DNA of 64,000 bases from Plotosus lineatus (GCA_024760905.1 CM045738.1:45992297-46056296), one strand, 5' to 3'. Shown: positions 33,972-45,152, numbered from the stretch's first letter. The notes: generated by a model not told the origin, from the letters alone. Translations and numbers: made by a program.

Positions 33972-35290
33972 ATTAAAAAATTAAAGCTGGAGTGAATTTT
34001 TAATTTCACCTCAAATTCCTCTGAAGATCTAACTGCATAGTTTTGATGACCTTCTAGGGTTTGAGAAATTAGTGACCTGAAAAACTGCAAGTTTTTGTGA
34101 ACCTTTTTGACTGCAGAGCCCGCTGAGCGATTTGAAAAGTGGGGGGGGGGGGGGGGTGGACTGAAAAAGTGTTGAGCTTTGAAATGATTTGAAACACTAA
34201 TCCCATTGCTTGGGTTTGGAAAACGAGGTGTGTGTGATGTTCTGATGTCAGCCTTTCATACTTGTATACGCACCCAAGGACCAAGGCCCGACAGGGGCGG
34301 TGCTTATATTCTTGTGTCGATATTCGGAAGCCATGTTCCGGTACATTCCCTAGATGCAGCCATTATATTACTACATGATCGGTGCAGAAGCATTTACGGT
34401 ACACGATGTACATGCTGGTTATACTGGGCTTGTACTAACTGTGTATTTTAAATATTTCTGAGGTGTCAGAAGACATACTTAAAATTTATTTTGGTTGAGA
34501 AAAAGTGGGGTGGGCTTCAGCACCCCAGGCCTCCTGGACTGAAGCATTATCCCGATTTTGTAAGATGGGCAATTATTAATTATTAATAATGCACTGAAAG
34601 TGAACTTTTCCACACTGAAGCTTCTGAGACAAAACATTAAGGTGACTATTTATTGCAGAGACAGCCACGGAGCCTCAGGTGAATAACTGTTTTTGGATAT
34701 ATTACATGGAAACAAAAATAAATAAAATAAAATAAATTATGGTTTATTTCTGACATTTTTTTAAATAATAAGAGCTTCAGATGTTCTTCATGTACATTTA
34801 CTGTACAAGCAGGTGCCCAACAGCTGTACAATGGAGTCGTTATTACGAGTTTAACATATACAACAAGGTAACAAAACAAGAAAATATAAAAACACAAAGA
34901 AAAAAATTTCTATTAGTTTATATTTATATATTTTAACCATGACTGAGGTGGCGTCGGCTGAGTTCCATGTTTCAAGATGAGCCAAATGCTGTGGAACCAA
35001 GATGTTTCACCTCAGAGTTTATACATGTTATACAAAAACGAAAGCAAATAGCACTTCATACAGATGTTGCAGTATATAACACCCCCACACACACACACAC
35101 TGAACTGATTAACCACAACACTACTGGCAGGTTGGAGGGAGAATATGCTGAGCTCAACCAGCATTGGGCGAAGGCAAGGTACACCCTGAACCACCCATCA
35201 GATTCTCACAGGTCAACACTCAACCCTTCAAACTCACATCCACATCTACAGGCAATTTAAAATCATCAGCGAGCCAAATGAACATCACTT
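33972..35290. other. intron 1 sequence, nothing recognised
   Basis: Non-coding sequence with a poly-G run at 34141-34157 and a short (CA)n at about 35083-35100. No element termini or exons were identified. Confidence 0.35.
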
Positions 35291-35295
35291 TACAA

Positions 35296-35449
35296 CAGTG
35301 GTCCCCAACCTTTTTTATCACCGCGGAACAGTCAACGCTTGACAAATTTACCGCGGCCCGAGAGAGGGGTCTTGTTTATATTGTAAATATAATACCCCGC
35401 GCTTGCCCAGAGTCGGCTGAGATGTGCGCCATTTTTAATCGAGCTCAAA

Positions 35450-35514
<65 letters not shown>

Positions 35515-35828
35515 TTATAAAAACAAACAAACAAAAAAAAAAAGCCCACAGGTGATGGTGCACCAGCGGGGAGAATGAAGGCTCAGGCTCAGTCTCACCC
35601 GAAATCCCCACTATTGTTTGAAACGTGTCCAACTCGCCGCGCTCAAGTGACCGACATGTAACAGAGAGAATCCGGTCATTTTCAAAATAAAAGTTTTTTC
35701 AAAAATAAAAGATCGATCAAACTCAGATAATAAATAAAACAAAAATAAATAATTATTTCTTGTGCGGCCTAGTACCAATTGATCCATGGACCGGTACCGG
35801 TCCGTGGCCCGAGGATTGGAGACCACTG
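35296..35828 (+). mobile_element. hAT-like MITE with internal (TA)n
   Basis: The termini are CAGTGGTCCCCAACCTTTTT and the complement of CAGTGGTCTCCAATCCTCGG. The flanking 8-mers are CTTTACAA and TTTTACAG (6 of 8 identical), consistent with an old hAT target duplication. The element is 533 bp, non-coding, and contains a (TA)n tract at 35454-35509. Confidence 0.75.
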
Positions 35829-35829
35829 T

Positions 35830-37338
35830 TTTACAGCAATCGTTTTAAATATCCTCATTTGTTTTTAAATCATGACATTATCTTACTTTCCACACAAAAA
35901 CCAAAAACAACCAGAGAAAAAATTTTTTTTTTAAAAACTAGCCGTACTGATGCTAACAGTCAAACGCGTATTGTTTTTGCTGGATAACAGCCCGAAGCCA
36001 TTTGTTCTAGTTTTCAACAAGTCCGAGCCGTGTCTCCTGAGGAACTCCAGTCTTTTTTTTTTTTTTTGGCCGAATACTGTATCTTCGGCTCCTCCAGTTT
36101 TGATGGTTTTCTGCCATAGATTTCATTCTTCAGTTCACTTCGCAGATTTGAAGAGAAACTCTTCCCACCCATGATAAATGAATGACTATTATTCAGTTAT
36201 ATCTTTATTACCGTCGAGCAGTAGGGGGAGATGGAGGCGCAGACAGACATCAAGTCACAGGACTTGAGAAAACAGAAAAACACAGAACACGAGAACAAAA
36301 TACGGGAAACAAACAACGTAAATAGGGATGGTATTCTGGAGCAAAGAGCAAAATAAGCACAATGCATTAGAATCCGTGTGTGTTTATGACGTATCCATGA
36401 CAACAAGACCAAACTAGCACAGCGCTCTGCAACCGCTCAAGAACGCCCCCCTGCAAGATCGATGTGTTTATACTTACAATCTGCATGTACATCATATTCC
36501 CATCTCTAAACACTGTTCATAGCACCACGATAAATACCATTAGCATTGAAATGTTAGAAAGTATCATGATATCATTTTCAAGTCGTATCGCCAAGCCTTA
36601 GATTAGCAGGGCAAATGCATTCTTTTTCCTCTAATATACGATCAGAGGAACAAATTCCACCAACAGCTTAATTTATTTCTTTTTAAATGGCACGTTCTAA
36701 AAGTACAGTCTTCCCCCAGTATCCTGGACGACCGAATAACACTTCAGACATCCGAACAAAATCAGCAGGATCCGCCCACTTTTCACCTCATTGTTATCAT
36801 TTCCCTTTTTATGTCTAATTCTCCTACACTGCCTTGTTACATGAAATCAAACAATATTTTCACATTTTAATCTTCTGATGAAGAAACACAAAACACACTT
36901 CATGCACATCACAGAAGGAGCAAAAGACGAAACACAAACCCGATTGAAATTCCCCACGGAAACACTGACAACTCAACTGGAAACCCTGAGCCAATCACAC
37001 GCTGCCAATGAGACAATTATTCAAGATTGAGTGACAATGTTCACATCGAGATGTGTCACAACATAAAAGCACCTTTCTGAATGTGACATCATCAGCTGAA
37101 CATGGGCATCATGACACATCAAAACGGACCTGCCCACCAGGAGAAGGATAATCACCGTGTAAAGTAATGTGATGTAATGTATCAGAAGGTTTTGGTGAAG
37201 TATCATCTGACATTGTTTAAGCACTCATAAATTTCATTATTAAATAACCTCCTTTCATTAAACAAGTGTTGAAATTAAAAAAAAAAAAATTCGCACCCAG
37301 GATGCACCATGAACTTTATGCATTCGGCGACAGCCAAT
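35830..37338. other. intron 1 sequence, nothing recognised
   Basis: No exon, RNA gene or full element is visible. A possible single pogo-like terminus (ACAGTCTTCCCCCAGTATCC near 36705) has no partner. Confidence 0.35.
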
Positions 37339-37342
37339 TTAA

Positions 37343-38238
37343 CCCTTTAAGGCCCGAATTGTTTTTTGCAGTTAAAAATGTTATCACTAGTTTTTCCGAA
37401 TCAAAAAGGCCAAAAGTATAATAACTATAATAATAATAATAATTACTTAATAAGAACAACAAATAACATTCACAAATTTGTGAACAACACAATCCTGCAC
37501 ACTCAAGGTCACAGCTGACCGAGGCACGTGGGATCAAGCTGTGTTGCATCAGGCGACGCCACAACAAGGATAGAATGCGTCTAGTAGTTATTGAAGGCCT
37601 CCGTTATTCGTGGGGGTGATGTTCCTCCCCCACCCATGGATCCCGAAAATTCACGAGTTATTGATGCGGTTTTAAAACCCTATGTATGATATTACATGCG
37701 CTAAAATCTGCTTGTTAAACACGTTCTCGCGCCAGTCTTATTCATTAATACAGTAATAATGCAGTAACATGTAGTAATGATTAATAAAAACTTTTTAATT
37801 TTGTACTGTGATAATATTTATGAATAAATGAAGCGCTTAGGCTCCTTACCAGAAGCTAGAGACGATGCAGGGCGTTTGAGTTACATCATAGCGCTTAAAT
37901 AATCATTAAAAACACACGAAAAAAACTGAATTCACAATTCAAGCAATTACGTTGATGACATGTGCGCGAAGGAGGAAGGGAAGAGGAAAAAAAAAAAAAA
38001 AAAAAAAAGACGTGTACACATTATCTGCTACCAATCAGCAGGAGGGAGAAACGAAAGTTCTCAGCCATTGGTTAAATTTGAATCATGTGCCAGTAATTTC
38101 CAAGACTACCCCAAATCTGCAAGTATGCGCGTGGGGGGAGAGACCTGGTGAACCATGAATGGATGGGGGGAGGGTGTTACTGTACTGTATTAGCATTTTT
38201 TGAAAGAGAACCATATGGTCCTGCTGGGCGTTAAAGGG
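37343..38238 (+). mobile_element. piggyBac-like MITE, copy 2 (split by a family B insertion)
   Basis: It is flanked by TTAA on both sides (37339-37342 and 38239-38242). The termini are CCCTTTAAGGCCCGAATTG and the complement of CCCTTTAACGCCCAGCAGG. The interior has GCACGTGGGATCAAGCTGTG and GATAGAATGCGTCTAG, as in the other copies. A ~600-bp family B element interrupts it at 37591-38190; without it the element is about 300 bp. Confidence 0.8.
37591..38190 (+). mobile_element. pogo/Tigger-type element, family B copy 4, nested in piggyBac-like MITE
   Basis: The left end has GAAGGCCTCCGTTATTCGTG and the right end ACTGTACTGTAT. TA flanks each side, and the host element reads continuously (GTAGTTAGCATT) when the insert is removed. 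The interior contains TACCAATCAGCAGGAGGGAG and TTTGAATCATGTGCCAG, as in family B copies 1 and 2, and CGCTAAAATCTGCTTGTTAA, as in the palindrome. Confidence 0.7.
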
Positions 38239-39064
38239 TTAAATCGAATAAACATCAAGACTTCTCTGTAGGATCCATTTACATCACACACACTGCACAG
38301 CAAGACATGAGGTTACCCGGTAAGTTTAAAATAAAGAGCATCCCAAGAATTAAAAGTTCACGTATTACTGAAAATAAGATGTCATCCTAAAATCTGACAA
38401 AAAGAGAGGAAACAAATCTTAAGATTTGAAATAAAATCTTGGGGGATAAACCTACTCTGAACTGGTAATCTACCAAGCCACACCCACCACAAAGATGAAC
38501 ACATGCTTGTAGGGAATATTTTACATTTTTATAAATATTCAGTGAGAAGTTGGAGGACTTTTATTTTGACGCCTCTCAAAAGTTTCCAGATGTATCAGCA
38601 CATACTGTAGTACAAAATTGCAAAGTTGACATTTAGCCCATTAGCTAGTGTCAACGTCTCACGTTTAATCTTAGCAGTTTGAAGTTAATTAGCAGTGAAT
38701 GTGTAATAAATATAAGATTTATTCCCCGAGTCTGAGTGAAGTCAGAGTTTAAAGACGGATTCAGGTGATGAGGGTTTGATCAGAAGCAGCTGTATGCGAG
38801 AGGTGTCCGAAATTTACAGGCTGCAACCTCCAATCCATCATCTCAACTTCAACATCTGACCTACTCCATACCGCGCAATCACAAACATCCAACCTCAACC
38901 TCGTCACGTCTGATCCCCAATGTCAAATCCCAGATAGCTTTTCATAATTCTTCATTCTTTGGTGTCTGATCCATAACATCCTGCATCACACGAGGTATAA
39001 TATCCGTTCTTTGATGTCCAACCTAGAATATCCTTACAGTAACATCTAAAAATCGAACATGCAC

Positions 39065-39260
39065 CGAGATCGCAAGTTCGAATCTGGATTAACGCCACAG
39101 TCACCCACGACCTGTCCATGAGGGCCAATCGGCCGAGCTCTCACGGAATGGTGGGATGACCCATGTTCACTTCCCTGTCACGCCCAGCAATCACCAGCCA
39201 ATCAGGCGTGTCTGTGAGCTTATTTGCACGAGGGAACGGATAGTGTGATAAACCACAACT
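39065..39260 (+). repeat. possible tRNA-derived SINE, unconfirmed family
   Basis: ACCGAGATCGCAAGTTCGAA resembles the T-arm/B-box of a tRNA-derived SINE. It is followed by a body with CACCAGCCAATCAGGCGTGT. Only one copy is in the window and no target duplication was found. Confidence 0.35.
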
Positions 39261-39821
39261 AAAAGCACATGTTCGAAAAGCGACGGGTGGCTAGTGCATC
39301 ATACTCCAGAGAGGGCGTGTGCAGGCTTTTGCCCCTCCCTGGCTGGTGGTGGTCATGTGAAAGGGAAAGCAATACTTGAGGGGTGGTAATTTGAATAAAT
39401 TGGACTAAATTAGGGAGGAAAATGTTGGGTTGGGGGTGGGAGTCAAAAAAAAACAAAAAAAAAAAACCCCAACATCCACTGAGTAACAGCTGATCTCGAC
39501 GATCCGATCTAGCGCGTAATGTTCAGTCCATTACTGACCGTCTGATCTCTGGAGGTCTGTAGAAGCCCATCTAAAAAATGTCCAATGCTAAAAATCCAAA
39601 GTCTATTCTCACGGTCCATATTAAACTCAATCCACCTAATCCAATCATGGAAAATCTAATCCACCGTCTCATGAAACTTCTGGAACATCTGGTTCTATGT
39701 CTAATCTCCAATCATGAACATTGGAGTCTCCATTCTCTGGGAGACATTACATAAGAGTCACTCAAAATCTACTCCATGAGAGGATCGAATCTGATCGAAT
39801 AAAATCCAACTTCATACGTGA

Positions 39822-40123
39822 AGTGGGGCCGGTGGTGTTGAGGTTAGGGTGCTGGGCTCATGATCAGGAGGTTGTGTGTTCGAATCCCAGTTCGACCCCC
39901 ACTGTGCTAAGACCCCTGGGCAAGCTCTTAACCCCAAGTGTTCAACCAGCAGTATAAATGGTACCAGTAAAATATACTGGGAAGATAACCTGCGATGGAC
40001 TAGCGTCCCCTCCAGGAGGAGTTGTACTCCTGGTCGCTTCACGCTACAGAAACCGGGGATAAGCAACGCCCTGATGAGCCACGAGGCTCGGGAGTTAAAA
40101 AGCCCACATTACCATACCTTTTT
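39822..40123 (+). mobile_element. SINE-M, complete, with 14-bp target duplication
   Basis: The element starts GGGGCCGGTGGTGTTGAGGT. It has a tRNA-like arm CTGGGCTCATGATCAGG, whose loop carries CAT as in a methionine tRNA, and the B box GTTCGAATCCC. The body includes CAGTATAAATGGTACCAGTA. It is flanked by AACTTCATACGTGA at 39808-39821 and again at 40124-40137, an exact duplication proving retrotransposition. Family members are at 16646, 18661 and 44852. The methionine origin is inference. Confidence 0.88.
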
Positions 40124-40266
40124 AACTTCATACGTGATATTCATAAACACGCAAAAAAACTCCAATAATAAAACTTAAACTACTGTCACATCATGATTAA
40201 CAGTAAAAGCGGGAAAAAAGGGAAAAAGAAAAAAAAAAAAAAAAAACAGTAAAAATTTTAAATCAT

Positions 40267-40590
40267 GGAGAGTGATGGCCTGGTGGTAAGGTCCTGGAAA
40301 ACTGATCCTAAGATTGAGGGTTCAAGCCCCACTGTCAACGGATTGTCCCTGCTGTCCCCCCCAATGCACTAACCGGGTTATCAGAGGCCGGCCGTGTCTC
40401 TCACTGTCTGTGGCGGGAGGTTCATGTAAAAGAACTGTTGCTCACTTTTGGCAAGAGGAGCATGTTTCTGCCCTATGATGGCCATCCAGGGTGTACTCTG
40501 CACTGACCCAGAGTTGGCCGAGATGGGCGCCAGCCTCCCCGCAACCCTAATTAGGATTAAACGGTTCAGAAAAAGAATGAATGATAATTT
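40267..40590 (+). mobile_element. SINE-Q copy with L2-like tail
   Basis: The head reads GAGTGATGGCCTGGTGGTAA with B box GGTTCAAGCCCC, the body GTTCATGTAAAAGAACTG, and the tail CAGGGTGTACTCTGCACTG, GAGATGGGCGCCAGCCTCCC and CCTAATTAGGATTAAACGG. This tail type resembles the 3' end of fish L2-like LINEs, unlike the RTE-type tail of the copy at 53091. Confidence 0.8.
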
Positions 40591-40875
40591 AAACTAATTT
40601 TAAATATTCATAAGTGAACTTTTGACATCACCGCTGCATCAATGAGGTTGTACTGCATTGTATCAGAAAGCTTTACATCTGGTTTGATTGGATTCAGGAA
40701 AAATTACTTCAGAAACATTAAATCAAAAGGTACGGGATCATCTGATCAGGACGCAACTCAATCACAACACTGCGTGTGATACCCATCAGCCCGACCCCCT
40801 CCAACAAGAATCAGCTTCAAACCCCCCACTCCCCCAAAAAAAAAAAAAAGAAAACAAGCACACCCTTCTACTCAC

Positions 40876-41092
40876 TTTCTCCTTCGATTTTGTCGGTGCC
40901 TCTGGTCCAGATGATCTGTCTCGTCTCCAGCTTCACCTGAAACGTCCTCCTCTCAGGTCTCTGGGATTTCTTTGTGTAGAAGAGCGTGAGCACAGTGCCG
41001 AGCTCCAGGTCTCTGTAGACGCTGTTCATCTCCGTGTCGCTCGGCGTCCACAGACCAGGTCCATTGGAGAAGAAGGAGGGAGCTGCAGCCAT
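40876..41092 (-). CDS. plcg1: plcg1 coding exon 1 (start codon, PH domain start)
   Basis: ATG at 41090-41092 in GTGGCCATGGCT (good Kozak context) opens 72 codons plus one base. It encodes MAAAPSFFSNGPGLWTPSDT, then LGTVLTLFYTKKSQRPERRT and FQVKLETRQIIWTRGTDKIE. Human PLCG1 has GTVMTLFYSKKSQRPERKTFQVKLETRQ at this place, so the match is decisive. PLCG1 couples tyrosine-kinase receptors to IP3/diacylglycerol signalling. The exon ends ...GGAGAAA before GTGAGT (40875 down), and its last A joins exon 2's TT as Ile. A GTG six bases upstream is not needed as a start. Confidence 0.96.
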
Positions 41093-41890
41093 GGCCACTT
41101 CCCCTGTTTGTTCTCCTTTCCCCTTTCAGAACAATTTAGAGGCTCCTGCACCTCCTCCTGAATGGGACACCTACCAAAAAAAAAAAAAAAAAAAAAAGGC
41201 CAGAGGAGGGGGGGAGAGAGGGACAGAATTAATCTCAGGGCCTCCTGGGTTTTTTCCTTCCACCCACCAACACCATCAATGTCCTGAAGACACCAACAAC
41301 AACAACAACAACAATAATAATAATAATAATAATACATAAATAACACAAACAGTCTGGACAACACCTTGTATTTTTTAACCATTGATTGGGATTTGTTTTG
41401 GGGGGTTGGGCTTTATGAAAAGAAAAAAAAAAAAGTCATGATTGCGTGTAAAGGTAAAAATATCAGTTTTTTAATCCTTAAAAATGTATAAACAAAAGGT
41501 CAGCTTTAGCGAAAATGCAGACACTCAAACAGGCATAAAAAATTTTTCACACCCACACAAACATTCCAACAGCAGCAATGCAGATTATCTGTAAAAGGAA
41601 CCGACGCACTTTTGTTTTCATGGTTTGAAATGTAATTTTTTAAATGCTTATTTGTGAATGTAAAGCTGACACACTGCTAAGCTAAAGCGCTAACCCGGTC
41701 CCAGCCGGTTGGGATGAGCTCCAGATCCACTTTATCTCCTGGGGGCAAGTTGCTTGTATTTGTCTTTTTTTTTTTTCTTTCTTTCTTCTTTTTTCTTCAG
41801 TAGGATGTGATGTCGGATTTGTTTCGATGTTTTTGTTTTGTTTTTAATAAACAGATGAAAAGTAACTGAGGTGTTAGACGTAGGCCGCGC
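41093..41890 (-). other. plcg1: plcg1 5' untranslated / upstream region
   Basis: Upstream of the ATG (minus strand) lies a possible acceptor: a long T tract (complement of 41176-41199) followed by GGTAG. The 5' UTR may therefore be split, with a non-coding first exon in the CpG-rich zone. Trinucleotide (AAC/AAT)n occurs at 41286-41333. The UTR structure is inference. Confidence 0.4.
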
Positions 41891-41894
41891 GATG

Positions 41895-42141
41895 TTACAT
41901 TTCAAAGAAAGAAAAGCGCAGAAGTGCGCGTGAATGGGAGACAAACCGAACCAGAGACAGGGACGGGGACGGGGACAGGGACAGGGACGGGGGAGGGGGG
42001 AGGGGGGAGGAGGAGGGGGAGTTCGGGTGCACTGCTGGATTATTCGTGGAGTTTGAATAAAGAAGGTGAAGCGCGCGTTACCGTGGAAAGAAGCGCGCGG
42101 GGAAGACGCGCGGACGCGGCGGAGTGTCGGAACAATCTCAG

Positions 42142-42174
<33 letters not shown>

Positions 42175-42218
42175 ACATCTCCGAGCCCGCCGCCACACAC
42201 CAGCTCCTTCCTTTATCT

Positions 42219-42253
<35 letters not shown>

Positions 42254-42560
42254 CGTCCGTCGGTCGGTCGGTCGGTGTGTCTGTGGAGCGGTCAGTCTTC
42301 CCCCGGGAACGGCAGCATGTCTCTGTGGAGAATCGGCGCGGCGCGAGGCGGCTCAGGCCCGAGCGAGCAGCGTGTAGCTTTTGTTTCTTCTGCGGTTCTC
42401 CGTCTTGCTGCGCTCCTGCCGTCGCTCGCTGCTTCCTGCGGGCTCACGCTCGCGCGCGCGCACACACACACAAAAAAGAACGACCCGACGCGCGCGGATT
42501 GAGACACGTCCGCGGCAGCCCTTCCCCCAACCGAGCCCCCCTCCCCTCACTGCCAAAAAA
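41895..42560 (-). promoter_or_regulatory. plcg1: CpG-rich promoter region of plcg1
   Basis: CpG density rises sharply here (for example GAAGCGCGCGTTACCG, GAAGACGCGCGGACGCGG, CTCGCGCGCGCGCACAC) against the CpG-poor surroundings, as at vertebrate CpG-island promoters. It lies 0.8-1.5 kb upstream of the plcg1 start codon. It contains a GGGACG/GGGACA tandem (41957-41990), ten CTG units (42144-42173) and a (CT)n tract (42221-42249). No clear TATA box was chosen. Confidence 0.7.
42144..42173. repeat. (CTG)10 in the plcg1 promoter/5' region
   Basis: Ten perfect CTG units on the plus strand read as (CAG)10 in the plcg1 sense direction. They may fall in an untranslated first exon. Confidence 0.95.
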
Positions 42561-42719
42561 ACGGCCTCTTAAAGGTAAAGCGCCCCATTTCCCAAACCTC
42601 CCTCTACTCGAACCTCATCTTCCTGGACTTGGACTCAACCTACGGGAAGAACACTCCACGCATGCGCACTAATCTGCATCTCGAGAATTTCAAAAAAAAA
42701 AAAATATTTAAAGCGAAAT

Positions 42720-44590
42720 GTACAGAATACAGAATGTGTGAAGGAGAAGAACCCATGAGAAGAGCAGAGATAAAAACGGTGGAGGATTTTAAGTACCTCA
42801 GTACTCAACAATCCAGAGCAGTGGAGAGTGTGGAAAAGAGGTGAAGAACACGTGCAGGCAGGATGGAATGGTTGGAGAAACGTATCCGGTGTGATGTGTG
42901 ATAGGAATGTTTCGGCAAGAATGAAAGGAAAAGATAAGATAAGATAAGATAAGATAAGATACAGCTTTATTAATCTCACAATGGAGAAATTCACTGTTAC
43001 AGGCTCTTGAGGTACTATCAGTAGGGGGTGCAAAAATAGATACAAGTACAAACATACACACATACATATATATTATATAAGTAAATAAATAAATAGATAC
43101 ATAAATAGTATAAATTACTAAACAATAAAAGAAAAGAAAAGAATGGAGCAACTTTATAGATTGGCCTATATTAAAGTGTAATGTATCTGAGGGCAGAGTA
43201 GATGGGTTGATATGGTTCACAGTCAGTGGGGTAGATGTGGTTGATTAAAGTGCGCGGGGGTTTTTATTGCACATAACCGGTATTTTCACAGACAGTTACA
43301 AAGTGGCGTTGTACAGTCTGATAGCGGTGGGAATGAACGACCTGCGGTAGCGCTCCTTCCTGCACTGAGGATGCCTCAGTCGTACACTGAAGGAGCTGCT
43401 TAGCTCCTCGACAGTCTGGTGCAGTGGGTGAGAGCTGTTGGACAGGATGGATGTGAGCTTTGCTACCATCCTCCTCTCACTCACCTCCTCCACAGAGTCC
43501 AGTGGGCAGCCGAGGACAGAGCTGGCCCTCCTGACCAGCTTGTTCAGTCTCTTTCTGTCCCGCTCTGTGCTGCCCGGGGCCCAGCAGATGGCAGCATAGA
43601 GGATTGCAGAGGCTACCACAGAGTCATAAAATGTCCTGAGCAGAGGTCTGCATATGCCGAAGGACCTGAGTCTCCTCAGAAGGTGGAGGCGACTCTGGCC
43701 CTTCTTGTACAGGGCGTTGGTGTTGTGGGACCAGTCCAGTTTATTGTTAAGGTGAACACCCAGGTACTTGAAACTGTCCACTGTCTCAATGTCCTGTCCC
43801 TGGATGTTCACTAGTAAATGTGTGTGTGTGTGTGTTTGAGTGCTTCTCCTGAAGTCGACCACCATCTCCTTCGTCTTCCTAGTGTTCAAGCACAGGTGGT
43901 TGCGCTCACACCAGTCCACGAAGTCGACGATGACCGACCGGTACTCCAGCTCGTTCCCCTCTGACACACGGCCCACGATGGCGGAGTCGTCCGAGAACTT
44001 CTGGAGGTGGCAGCTGTTTGTGTTATATATGAAGTCCGAGGTATAGATGTTAAAAAGGAAGGGTGAGAGGACGGTGCCCTGCGGTGCCCCCGTGCTACAG
44101 ACTACCACCTTTGACTTACAGCCGCGCAGCCGCACGTACTGTGGACGGTTAGTAAGGTAGTGTACAAGGCAGTGTTGAGGCCAGCGATGTTGTATGGTTT
44201 AGAAACGGTGGCGCTGAGGAAAAGACAGGAGGCGGAGCTAAAGGTAGCAGAGATGAAAATGTTGAGGTTCTCTTTGGGAGTAACCAGGATGGATAGGATC
44301 AGGAATGAGCACATCAGAGGGACAGCACATGTAACAGGTTTTGGAGACAAAGTCAGAGAGGCTAGATTGAGATGGTTTGGACATGTGCCGAGGAGGGATA
44401 GTGAGTATATTGGTAGTAGGATGTTGAGGTTGGAACTACCAGGCAGAAGGCTAAAAAGGAGATTTATGGATGTGGTGAAGGCAGACACGAACGTAGTTGG
44501 AGTAAGACGAGAAGATGCAGAGGACAGGGTGAGATGGAGGCAGATGATTCGCTGTGGCAACCCCTGAAGGAAACAGCCGAAAGAAAAAGA
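42720..44590 (+). mobile_element. RTE-a LINE 3' part, split by a Rex1-like insertion
   Basis: The left part (42720-42933) encodes the DFKYLSTQQS region and ends AAGAATGAAAGGAAAAG. The right part (44160-44590) resumes with GTGTACAAGGCAGTGTTGAG, encodes RPAMLYGLETVALRKRQEAE and RWFGHVPRRDSEYIGSR, and ends near ACCCCTGAAGGAAACAGCC. In unbroken copies (for example 51720-52390) these pieces are contiguous. Small deletions also disrupt the frame. Confidence 0.88.
42934..44159 (-). mobile_element. Rex1-like LINE (CR1/L2 supergroup), 5'-truncated
   Basis: The minus strand has 279 open codons (43296-44135) encoding TGAPQGTVLSPFLFNIYTSD, FSDDSAIVGRVSEGNE, NTRKTKEMVVDFRRS and FKYLGVHLNNKLDWS, and near the end CRKERYRRSFIPTAIRLYN. 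The catalytic motif is FSDD. A VDFRR-following CA repeat encodes THTHTH and has grown in the copy. The 3' end carries a (GATAA)n tail at 42934-42961, the tandem 3' tail expected of this group. It sits inside an RTE-a copy. Confidence 0.85.
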
Positions 44591-44851
44591 AGACAACTCT
44601 TGAAAGCGGAATTAAAAAATTCTTTTCTTCATCATCATCAGGTTTTTTTTTATTTTCTTTATTTGAAGTTGTAGTTTGCTACAATGCTTTCGATAATCTG
44701 CATAAAGCCAGTTTCAAAATCCATGAACTTTCGCATGAGTGCAAAAAAATCACAAGAACAGGACACGGATGTGTCGGTTCCGATAAAGCAAGATACTCGT
44801 AATAATAACAGTATACCGATATTAGACTAACAAGCCAAATATAAGCTGTGT

Positions 44852-45152
44852 GGGGCCGGTGGCGTAGTGGCGAGAGTGCTGCGCTCATGATCAGGAGGTT
44901 GTGTGATCAAATCCCAGTTAGACCCCCACTGTCTGTGCCCCACTGGGCAAGGTTTTAACCACAAGTGTGCCTCTGTTCACCCAGCAGTATAAATGGGTAC
45001 CAGTAAAATATACTGGGAAGGTAACTAGCGTCCACCACTAGCCGACTAGTGTCCCATCCAAGAGGAGTTGAACTCGTGGTCGTTTCACACTATAGAAACC
45101 GGAGATGAGCATTGACCTGATGCGCCACTGGGCTCGGGCATAAGAAGCCCAA
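44852..45152 (+). mobile_element. SINE-M copy
   Basis: It starts GGGGCCGGTGGCGTAGTGG and has the arm CTCATGATCAGGAGGTTGTG and a diverged B box GATCAAATCCC. The body has CACCCAGCAGTATAAATGGG and ends at GGGCTCGGGCATAAGAAGCCC. A short internal duplication near 45026-45050 is visible (ACTAGCGTCC/ACTAGTGTCC). Confidence 0.82.

Larger units (their letters stand above)
8178..40875 (-). other. plcg1: plcg1 intron 1, about 32.7 kb, packed with transposons
   Basis: The donor GTGAGT begins at 40875 (minus strand) and the acceptor ends at 8178. The frame is continuous across the junction (IEGE-I-DIREIKEI), so this is a single intron unless an untranslated or cassette exon hides within it. It holds Tc1-like, pogo-like, hAT-like, piggyBac-like, Rex3, RTE and SINE copies and microsatellites, listed individually. 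No other host exon was recognised. Confidence 0.9.

Noticed and set aside
36705..36760. Possible pogo-type terminus ACAGTCTTCCCCCAGTATCC
   Set aside because: No matching inverted terminus was found on either side, so no element could be delimited.
41732..42196. 154-codon minus-strand frame with a poly-Ser stretch upstream of plcg1 exon 1
   Set aside because: It is a translation of (CAG)n and G/C-rich promoter sequence that does not join the plcg1 frame and does not match the known PLCG1 N-terminus.
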